64,000 bases of DNA from Strigamia acuminata. Its lineage: Eukaryota > Arthropoda > Chilopoda > Geophilomorpha > Linotaeniidae. How positions within the stretch are numbered: the first letter of the stretch is position 1; every line of letters starts with the position of its first letter. Made by a program: the position numbers and the translations under genes. A model generated the notes under the pieces. The model was not told the origin of the DNA. It worked only from the letters and a program-made list of their open reading frames with translations, and searched no databases. The stretch lies in NCBI GenBank assembly GCA_949358305.1, contig OX442323.1, forward strand, positions 2,170,001-2,234,000, read 5' to 3'. Shown piece by piece: positions 55,001-64,000 of the stretch.

Positions 55001-55263
55001 TACCGTATTTTACCAAATAAGAGCCGCGGCTCTTATTCAAAACTGCCACTTTGAGCTGCGGCTTTAATTCGGGGGCGGCTCCAATTCGGGGGCGGCTCTT
55101 ATTTGAAATAGTGGCCAATACCTTACTATTACGTTCATTGAACGTACATAGCCGCGGCTACTATTCGAGGGCGGCTCTTATATCAAGTCGTCTATCTCGG
55201 CCGCGGCTACTATTCGAGGGCGGCTACAATTCGAGGGCGACTCTTATTCGGTAAAATACGGTA
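55001..55263. mobile_element. MITE with ACCGTATTTTACC termini and GCGGCT repeats
   Basis: The ends are inverted copies: TACCGTATTTTACCAAATAA then GAGCCGC at 55001, and its counterpart ending in GGTAAAATACGGTA at 55263. Both are flanked by, or end in, TA, as in Tc1/mariner-type MITEs. The interior is built of iterated ATTCGAGGGCGGCT/GCCGCGGCTACT units in both orientations. A partial copy lies at 48940-49030. Confidence 0.8.
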
Positions 55264-55293
55264 ATCTGATTACCAATCCGGTTTCTTCAAATT

Positions 55294-55491
55294 TCAAATC
55301 AATAATCTATCAGTTAAATGGACAATTATGTCACTTTGTGGTTGGTCACTAAGAAGCTTTAATTCGGTGTATCTCGAAGGATGACCGATTAATCCACCGG
55401 CCAAAGCAATTGAATTGGCGTTTCCTTCTCGAGAGACCAATAGGAGAACGAGCGAACCAAGAGCAATCAAGAGAAGCAAAACTGTTGTAAT
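55294..55491 (-). CDS. Candidate terminal exon of a single-pass membrane protein
   Basis: A minus-strand open frame ending in TGA (55294-55296). A pyrimidine-rich AG acceptor (CTTTTGTTCTTAAG) ends at 55492, although the frame stays open to an ATG at 55599. It reads ITTVLLLLIALGSLVLLLVS (a membrane span), then REGNANSIALAGGLIGHPSR and YTELKLLSDQPQSDIIVHLT. The text after the span is well mixed and protein-like. If the ATG at 55599 is used, the product would be a 101-residue protein with two hydrophobic stretches. No family recognised and no partner exon found. Confidence 0.35.
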   Translation of the reverse strand: MTTVLLLLIALGSLVLLLVSREGNANSIALAGGLIGHPSRYTELKLLSDQPQSDIIVHLTDRLLI

Positions 55492-56132
55492 CTTAAGAAC
55501 AAAAGTGGATGAGAGAAGCAATATGAAAAGATTAAACGCATTAGAGTGAACATTTGCACTTGTCTCATACGGGCTTAAAAACTGACAACTCGGGCACATA
55601 TTCTAATTGGTTGAGGCAGTTTCGACCAATTCCTGTAAAACTGTTACAGTCAGCCGTCTTGAAAAGTAAATTGCTCCAAATTTGAGCCAATAATGACACT
55701 CAAATTAATATTACAACTGCTTCAGTTTTCTCAATTCCCTCAGCAAGAGACGAGACTATCTGCCGTCAAAGTTGGGAATTAAGTCGACACATGCTTTTAG
55801 TTTGAACCACACACAATGTTGTTTGCACAACTCCAACGCATAATGAAATATGAATAAAGTTACTTAGAATTCTCGATGGTCTGGGATTTAAACTGATTCT
55901 TGAAAATTGTCGTTGGAAGCATGTGCACACGCTGGTTTACATTTGAACACAGAATATGCAAATCATATTCCCCTCCCTTTACACAAATAATTGAATAGAC
56001 CATTTACATTGTGGGTCACCGAAGTGACCCTCTGGTGACCAAATATGGCGTCACCTCCAAACCCCCTTAATCGTCCCTTTTCAAACGCCAGTTTCAACAC
56101 AGAACAAGTGATTTATTTTGTATCAGTTAAAT

Positions 56133-56159
56133 CTTGGACGAATACTGTGTTCGTCCAAG
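56133..56159. repeat. Imperfect palindrome related to 10725-10744
   Basis: CTTGGACGAA and TTCGTCCAAG flank a 7-base centre. Same arms as the perfect palindrome at 10.7 kb. Confidence 0.7.
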
Positions 56160-56410
56160 GTTAAATCGTCAAGCATACTTGTCACAAAATCTTGTAACCA
56201 GTACAACGTATAGAACAAATCATACATACTAAAACCATACACGAAAAATAGACATATAATTGGCACTATCTGTGCTTAATTCTAACATTTGTTTGATATG
56301 ATTTATGAACCAAATTTGCCATGCAGGACAGTTCTTGTCCGTTGTTGATATTCTGCTAAACACAAAAGCACCGAGAGTTAACTTGTGCATAGTGGCTGCA
56401 TTTAATATTC

Positions 56411-56525
56411 AAGCCTGAAGTGACTTTACTGACTTCAGTTGAGATAAGTCACCAAACTCAAACAACCACGATGCAAAATACATGATTTAAAAGCAACTAA
56501 AGTCAATAAAGTCACTCCAGGCTTT
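56411..56525. mobile_element. Small hairpin element (115 bp)
   Basis: AAGCCTGAAGTGACTTTACT then GACTTCAG at the left pairs with the inverted AAGCCTGGAGTGACTTTATT then GACTTTAG at the right (25 of 28 bases). Non-coding; MITE-like. Confidence 0.55.
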
Positions 56526-58319
56526 AATGTACAATGCCAGCTAGTAAGACCAAAGTCCCGGATTTTCAAAATTTTCATTACAAGCAAGTTTTCGCTTTAA
56601 ACCGATAAATAATAAAGTTATAAGACGTATTTAAAGTTCATAGCTTTGATATTTTAAATCCGCATCCGAAAAATAGTTAACTGTAGAAGATCAGCTTATT
56701 TGGATCCTTAGCAAGATTTTATCCAAAAATGACTCCCTTTAGTCTCTCTAAAATTCCATCACCACCAACTTTTGCTTCTCCTACCTTAGATGTGATTTGG
56801 ATGGTAGAGGCAATGCACTATTTACATTCACATTCAAAGTTTCAGCCTTTCTAGTCCTATTGACACAACAGGCCTTAAAGTTGTGACGGTTATGCTGTTT
56901 ATCCCAAATAAATGACTAATTTTGCCAATAGATGGCGCGTTCGATCATTTAACAGGAATGTTACGACTTGAAATTAAACTACATAAAATCGTGTTCTCTT
57001 CTATGTTAGTTTAAAGGTCATAGGAAGAAAAATAAAAAATTTCTCTAATCTCTCATGTGTAAAGTCCATTTTTTCAAAGCCATTGTGTATTGTGTATTTT
57101 CTCTGAGAAGTGCAGACAACAGACAGGACCAATGCTGTCATTAAGGCTCAGTCCTAGTGGACAAACCTGTACTGCTGGGAAGCTTTTTCTACCCATGGAC
57201 ACTTAAAAGACACTCATTATCATATCATCCATAGCATATTAATTTTTTTATTATTTTTTTCCAGTTTGTTAAGGATAATTAACCAAATTAATAATTGTTT
57301 GTTCATTCAATGGACACAGGAAACTACATATAGTTCAAATTTGCACTTAAACTAAGTTTGTAGCACTTTGGTCATTAATTTCTTGAGTGTTTTCTGCTCG
57401 ACACTAAACACTCAAGCACAAACAAACCAATTTACAGGCTTCACAAGTCCAGACTGCAGATCAGGTTAAGTTCGAACAAGACTTGTCGTATTCTTGCAGA
57501 TGTTGGAAAATAAGAATAAATAACACCAGATTGAATAAAACGAAAATAAATTCTTTTTTCAGCTTTACAGAGTTTTTAGTATTGCATTTATTTTCACTGT
57601 GCATACAATAATTTATGCTGTAATCAAATATGCAGATATCTTGCAGGACCCCACTGCAGCATGGAGTCCATCTTCCGCGAGAACGGCGAGAACATATAAA
57701 TCCACCACTGGCTGCCACAGTCCATGCAATAAATCAAACCAATGAGAAAATCTAGCGTTTTATGGAACAAATTTAATACAGTTGCTTATTTCGCCCATAG
57801 ATGTCGTGCGCAGTTAGAAGCGAAGCAGAACTGTTCTCAACCACAGGTTAGGCTGCTCAGTCATGCTCTCTGCTTTGGAATAGTGAGGTGGGTGACTCCA
57901 CGTTTCCCCATGAAAACTCGTTTCTCTTCCTCTCGATTTTAATGTAAGCAATTTTTATTATTTTTATTTTTTCAATCGTGCTTTTGTGATTATTGTTAGA
58001 TGAAATTAGTTGATAAAAATAATTTATGGAGCAAATTAATTGCTAATTTTTAATTTTTAAATTGAATGGCTCAATAAAAATGAAAAATTAAGTTGGAAGT
58101 ACCTGGGAAATTTATTGGAAATGCTGGTGTAAAGTAATTCGAAAATGTACTATTCATTTATTTGCAATGTAAATCAGTGGTAAGTATGAATGAGTAATGA
58201 TGTAGACCACATGCAGAATACAAGTGGCTAAAGCAGGTGCATCTATAATCGCGGCAAATCAATTTTTAAATCAGGTTGAAATTATCTTCCTGTTATTTCA
58301 ATATTAATGAATTGTTTAA

Positions 58320-59050
58320 TTTTAGAATTTTTTTTTGGTGAATTTTGTAAATTATTTTTTTGTTGGAAATTTTAGATTTTTTGTTAAAAAATTTTAGAAT
58401 TTTTGTTAAAGAATTTTAGAATTTTTGTGAAAGAATTTTAGAATTTTTGTTAAAGAATTTTAGAATTTTTGTTAAAGAATTTTAGAATTTTTGTTAAAGA
58501 ATTTTAGAATTTTTGTTAAAGCATTTTAGATTTTTTGTTAAAGAATTTTAGAATTTCTGTTAAAGAATTTTAGAATTTCTGTTAAAGAATTTTAGAATTT
58601 TTGTTAAAAAATTTTGGAATTTTTTTTATGAATTTTGAATTTTTTAAGAATTGTGGAATTTTTTAAAAATTTTGAAATTTTTTAAGAATTTTGGAAATTT
58701 TTTAAGAATTTTGGAAATTTTTTAAGAATTTTGGAAATTTTTTAAGAATTTTGGAAATTTTTAAAAAACTATCGGAAATTGTTTCAAAAAATTTTGGAAA
58801 ATATTTTCAACGAATTTTGAGAATTTTATAAAACAATTTTAGGGATTTTCTAAAACAATATTGGAAAGTTTCTAAAACAATTTTAGTAATTTTATAAAAC
58901 AATTTTGGACATTTTATAAAACAATTTTGGACATTTTATAAAACAATTTTGGACATTTTATAAAACAATTTTGGAAATTTTATAAAACAATTTTGGTTAT
59001 TATATAAAACAACTTTAGGAATTTTATAAAACAACTTTGGGAATTTAAAA
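58320..59050. repeat. Compound AT-rich minisatellite, three successive unit types
   Basis: First a 21-22-bp unit (TTAAAGAATTTTAGAATTTTTG, about 58380-58620). Then a 20-bp unit (GGAAATTTTTTAAGAATTTT, about 58640-58770). Then a 22-bp unit (ATTTTATAAAACAATTTTGG, about 58830-59040). All share an ATTTTRGAA core, so the array looks like one repeat that changed its unit as it grew. Confidence 0.9.
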
Positions 59051-60532
59051 ATCGATTTTAATAATAATTTGTAAAAAATTATAGAAGTATTTTAGGAATG
59101 CTTTATGATTTTTAAAAATATTTGTTTTAAATTTTCAAACTTTCAAGTATTTAGAAGAAAAAAAATATTTATAAAACTTTAATTTCCAAAAAAAAGAAAA
59201 TATAATAAAATAAAACAATTTATTATTTCTTCCATTTATTAACTTAATGGGAATATTAGGTTGAGGTTTATAAACGAGTAGAAAATTCACTGCAGCCCGA
59301 TCAACTTACCCTGCAATCTTTAAAGAAATTGCTCAAATGCTTTTCTTGATTGAAACATTTTCTTTTTTCCCTCCTCCTTCGAGCATTTTGCCCCTATTTC
59401 ACGCATGATTTGCACAAGTCATTGAGTTTGGAGAATAAATGATGAAAAATTGTAAGCAATAAAAAAAAATTGAATGTTTTCATTCAGTAATTGACTACAT
59501 TTTACCTCCAAAAAAGGCTTGCTTTGTGTCTCTTTATCAAATTACCAAAAACATGCAAACATCCCGTTTTCATAATTTAAAATCGAAATAAAATCCAAAA
59601 AAAAATCAATTCAAAAGATGCAAACGAAAAAAAAATCAATTCAATTTGAATCTCGAAAACTTTTTATTTTATTTTTCATTTTTTCACTCCGATAATTTCG
59701 TCTCGCGATAAATATTTTGGAATTATTCCAAAAAAGAGAAGCAGAGTCAAGACCATACATAAAGTGAAGAAATTTGACGCGAGAGGCGCTGCTGCGTGCT
59801 GGGTTTGTAGTTAGGAAAGCAAGCGACAAGCAGGGGGTTGAGTTTGAGCTCCCCACCTACCCACCCAGTGTCAGCTGGCAACCGTTAGGTGGCGTCGAGT
59901 CATTTGTCGATAAGGGGGTGGTTCGTTTCGATTAATAGATCGATTGAAGGTGTGTTTGGGCGAACGTGTCAATAACGTGATTTTGCTAATGAAGTCGTAA
60001 GATTTGCTGCCAATTTTTTTCTTCTTCCTCTTTTTTCACTTGATGCAAACTTAAAAAGGTGGAAAGAAAATTTATTTCAACAAATTGGGAAATTTACATA
60101 TATTTAAAGCTCAAGTGTTCATCAAGATTTTTTTTTTTCCTTTTTTTTCTTTTGGATTTTCTTTTTTAAATTTTCTAGAAAGATGTGTCAATCTTTCAAT
60201 TATGAAAGCCGTGGAAGATGAATGAAATCATTAACTTGCATAAACATTAAACCAATTTTTTTGAAATTTTAAATATGTAAATTTGGTATTTAAATGATCT
60301 GGTTGGACATAAAACTCAACAATGCAGAAACTCAGCAACAATCATAAATATCGATATATCCATTGTGTTCCGCCCTAATTTGGTTTTTCTTGTCCAGTGA
60401 CCGCTGATTTCCTTACATGCTTTTTTTGCACACGTATAATTAAACTTTTATTGCTGTTAAACAGCTTTTAAACAACTTGTGACTCTCGGGCACCGAACTT
60501 TGACTCCTGCCTTCAGTCCACTTCCCTCACGT
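59051..60532. other. No gene assigned
   Basis: AT-rich apart from a short GC-richer patch (59770-59900) with a minus-strand frame (59641-59856) of no recognisable family. Confidence 0.35.
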
Positions 60533-61137
60533 AAGCCTAGTACTCATACGCTTTCAGAGTCTAAATATTTGTACAGTCTTAATTTTTCAACAGCACCATT
60601 TCAAGCGGAATGTTTTATCCTCTTATTATTCAGAGTCTGATAAATTTGTGGTACTCATGAAATTGTCACCAGAAAGTTTCCGTACTCTTAAACTGTGTGA
60701 GTCATTGTTGCTTGTTTTGCAAATGGCTGGCAATGGCAATGAAGCTTTGTCCGACTTTTCTGACTTAAATAATTTTAAAATCAGTTTTGGTCTTTTTGCA
60801 ATTAAGAAAGCATTTATTTTGTCTGAAATGCAGGCAAAAATATAATTCTACTAACCTTCAACAAACAACGTGTTCAATTGTAGTAGTTGGGTGTCTTTGT
60901 TTGCAACCGGCTGTGACCAGTTGCAAATTTTAGATCAAAAACAAGGGAATTCTGGGTAGACAAAATTTATTCAGAGTCTGAAACAATTAAATTTTTCCGT
61001 GCACCAATTCGTTTCCACCTGCAAGGGTGATTCAGAGTCTAAACAATATTTTTATGAGTACCATTCTTGGCAGGAAACTTAAGACTTTGATTCCTGTTAC
61101 CATTCCAAGGACGTAATGGTGTTGTGAGTACTAGGCT
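60533..61137. mobile_element. TIR element with four TTCAGAGTCT subterminal repeats
   Basis: The ends AAGCCTAGTACTCA (60533) and its complement TGAGTACTAGGCT (to 61137) are close to the ends of family A elements (AAGCTTAGTACTC). The motif TTCAGAGTCTRAA occurs four times: about 60555, 60631, 60971 and 61030, two near each end. This is the pattern of transposase-binding subterminal repeats. No transposase is encoded. Confidence 0.65.
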
Positions 61138-64000
61138 GTAAGGGGGCACCCTGTTACTGTAAGGAGTTTACGAATTGGCTCCCGTAAACCTCCATTGCTC
61201 GCCGTCTTGTTTGACCTGTAATAAATCAGTCTTTTGCTGTTTTCTAACGTGCACGTACGTAACTGATTCACACAACTTTTTTGTCTGAACTATGCATGTA
61301 GACTGGTTTTAATCAGATAAACAAGTAACTTAGAGAAGACTTTCAATGCAGTTAGTATTGTTTTTTTTAAAAAACTGATTGATTAAAGCCAAGCGGTTAA
61401 TCCATACACTCTAGTACTCTGTGAAAAGGTTGGCAGCTGTTTCTTTCTTGCTCTGTACCAGACCTGTCCAACTTCTACAGCAAAATGGGCCAAAAACATT
61501 TATCAAAGCTAGACTAAGACCCGATAGCCAAGCATTGCCATTACAACGGGACAAACCCACAGTTAGCAAAAGCAAAAATATTTAAGGCAACATCTGCTAC
61601 CAGCGAAATATAACGTGACATTTTAACCTAACCTGTCCTAACCCATCTTCAATTGATCTGATAAAACCCCATTGCAAATACTTCTAGCTATCAATATGTA
61701 TTTTAAAGCAAAGTAATTTCCTCTGTCAATAGATATTGCACTTCCACTATTGTGATTGCGTTGACCAGTTGCAATCTCCTCTTCTGTCCAACAAACTTGG
61801 CAGTCTAAAGTAAACAAAGGAGGCACCTGGAAGAAACATTTAGATACCAATTTATCTTCAGCTTATCCAAACAAAGGAATAAACCCATTGATGTGATCTC
61901 CCATCTCTAATACATTTTATGGGACTGCGAACTACCATCATTTATTTGTTGATGTTATACAATTGTAAATCTGGCTAAATTATGGAGCAACTTATTAATT
62001 ATACGAAAATGAATAGCCAATAAATGATGTTGCTAACCCTCCCCTTTTTACCTCACACACGCAAACTCACAAGGAGTAAAACTGAATGATATAATTTATT
62101 GTTATTGATCGACATTACCACACCCCTCTTTCTGGATTGTGTTTAGATCTCAAAAACAGTTGTGTTTTTCAATTAAAAAAATTATTGCATGTTTACCGAA
62201 TCATAAATTCGAGTTCGGTCAGTAAAGAACATCCCATCTGGGTTCATTAAGGCGCCGGCCCCATTTTAGCGCCTGGCAGTTAGCGACCCAAGTCATAAGT
62301 AACACCATTTATTTGTTATTCATACAATTAATATTTTACTTTGTATTTATTAAGGCGATTTACAATTGCGATTAATCCAAACACGCATTAAAAATGCAGA
62401 GGAAACCAAACTTATTCAATTTCTTTTAATCTCCAAGATAAGCCTAAGCATAAGATGCAAAATTAATTCACTTGTCAAGCTAAATGATCTATCCCTCGTG
62501 GTTAAATTGCAAATCCCATGATTTATATATGTTGGCCAAAGCTTTGTCCACTTCTCATGGGTACTATCAGAGGATAAGACTAAAATCCTACACGAACCTA
62601 GCTTTATATTCCAGCGTGGTTAGGATTGAGGGACATAATTAATGGGCCTCTTTCACTAATCCCAGATTCTGCTTTGGAGACAAACTTTGCGTTTAATGCA
62701 GTAAAGAATAGTGTTTGCACATAACACTTCAATTACTGCCATCTTTCTCTTGCTGTTTTGCTTGTTGGTCCTCTTAAGCTTTCTCCCTCTCTCATGGCTC
62801 ATCATTGCCGTGTCCTTATCTCCAGGATAAGACAATATACCTTAATGAAATAAGGTTATCAGTCAAGCTCATCTTGTTCTTCAGCTTGCTGCACAGCTTC
62901 ATATGTAAAGGCAACTGCTTTTGGATTAAGAATAAAATTGCACAAGTCACACTTGGTTTGTTAAATCTCTTTGCAAGCTTGCTTTGCTTTGGTGGAGGCT
63001 TTCAAGAGTAAATGCTTTAATTAAGACCACAATTTAATTTCGGGAAAAATGAAATATTTCATTCAATTTTAAGCTTCCCATCTTGCATCTGTGCTAACTG
63101 CTTCAGTGGTCAAAAGTTGAAAATGCAGTTTGCAGTTTGTGGATGTGTTGATTATTCCTTTGACATTTTATTTCAGTAAACTTCTTACAGAGATAAACTG
63201 TTTATTATAAAAAACCTTCCATTACCGAAATATGTTAAGTCACTTCTCCTTTTCTTACCCATAAAGTTCAAAAAATATATTTTACAATATTTTACAATAC
63301 TACGTAAAGTTAAGTACAGTCGTGTTCAAAAAAACTGGACCCTTACTCTACGAATGCTGGCAATTGAAATTGTGAGTAATTTTGTTTTTTGCCACTAGGT
63401 GAAACACCAGACATCAACAGGTGATAATACTTGTATAATACTGGGTATACAGTATAAGTACATTAAAGTACATTAAATAATACATTTGATAACAAAATTG
63501 AAAAAATTCAGTTTGAAAATGCGTTTATATTTGGAATGCATTTTGTAATGTATTTTACAAAATCTATTATCATTTGCAAACCAATAGCCTGCAAAAATGT
63601 ATTTGGTCTTGAAATGAATATAGAACAAGTCCCATTTTATTAAGCCAGCATCCGATGGTCATTAGAGCGCCGCTAATTGTCCAGTGTTATAGCGACGCCT
63701 TTGGGTGTGGTTGGGCAAATTATCTCTCACAGCATTGCAAAATGCATTCTCAAAAAACATTTCAGAACACATTGCAAAATAATTTCAATGTATCTTTGAA
63801 CCATTCGGATAAGAATGAACACTTTAAACGCCCAGTGGTAACTTGAAGAATTTCTAAAATGGCTGCCCGATAGAAAAACAAAAACAACTGCACATACGGG
63901 TACATACATAATGCATAAGTTACTTCTCTAAGATAAAAAGGACATCAATTGGTGCCTTAGGTATAAATAAAGTATGACTTTTATAAGACATGATGAAATT
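61138..64000. other. No gene assigned (right edge)
   Basis: AT-rich. GCGCC/TAGCGAC scraps at 62251-62285 and 63665-63705 echo the TTTAGCGAC MITE motif but lack paired ends. Nothing else assignable. Confidence 0.35.

Larger units (their letters stand above)
52421..55293. other. Mostly non-coding; minisatellite and TIR element inside
   Basis: It holds the 20/21-bp minisatellite at 52745-52985 and the element at 55001-55263. An ACAGGGTG terminus like those of small mariner-type elements sits at 54015. Otherwise nothing assignable. Confidence 0.35.
55600..58319. other. Intergenic, no gene assigned
   Basis: Contains a palindrome (56133-56159), a small hairpin element (56411-56525) and a short GC-rich island at 57640-57730 that is open in several frames on both strands and cannot be assigned. 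Confidence 0.35.

Noticed and set aside
57640-57740. GC-rich patch with a possible exon on either strand
   Set aside because: Open in several frames on both strands, none with a recognisable family or a consistent acceptor/donor pair.

Overview
The window is AT-rich, intron-bearing animal DNA with no operons, ribosome-binding sites or bacterial gene packing. Very short introns (52 to 102 bases in places), animal-type families (a natriuretic-peptide-receptor-like guanylate cyclase and a lysosomal alpha-N-acetylgalactosaminidase), an iMet-primed Ty1/copia element and several terminal-inverted-repeat DNA transposons suggest an invertebrate. I lean towards an arthropod, but nothing here fixes the species.

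Layout. (1) 1-6964, minus strand: the first three coding exons of a receptor-type guanylate cyclase (signal peptide plus the start of the extracellular ligand-binding fold). The rest of the gene lies beyond the left edge. Its 4.0 kb intron 1 holds an interrupted 26-bp minisatellite. (2) 7-26 kb: no confident host gene but many mobile elements. These are a Tc1-type element with TIRs over 320 bp and a broken transposase, a Mutator-like (MULE) relic with transposase core and SWIM zinc finger, at least six short foldback/MITE-like elements and a 31-bp minisatellite of about 21 copies. (3) 26.7-31.0 kb, minus strand: a complete 8-exon alpha-N-acetylgalactosaminidase/alpha-galactosidase gene. All exon phases close and give a 420-residue protein. 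(4) 31-40.9 kb: mostly unassigned, with a GC-rich island, a tRNA-Asp-like fragment and a copia relic. (5) 40904-45677: a full-length Ty1/copia retrotransposon with LTRs that read as identical, a 5-bp target duplication, an iMet half-tRNA primer site and one uninterrupted 1366-codon ORF. (6) 45.7-64 kb: two or three weak candidate exons on the minus strand (49.3, 52.2-52.4 and 55.3 kb), more TIR elements and several AT-rich minisatellites.

The host genes do not form a visible functional unit. The window is best read as two solid host genes in transposon-rich intergenic DNA. The most distinctive items are the apparently recent copia insertion, the MULE relic, the long-TIR Tc1 element, a substitution at the substrate-selecting residue of the glycosidase, and an unassigned gene start near 52.4 kb. 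I found no convincing previously undescribed multi-gene system.
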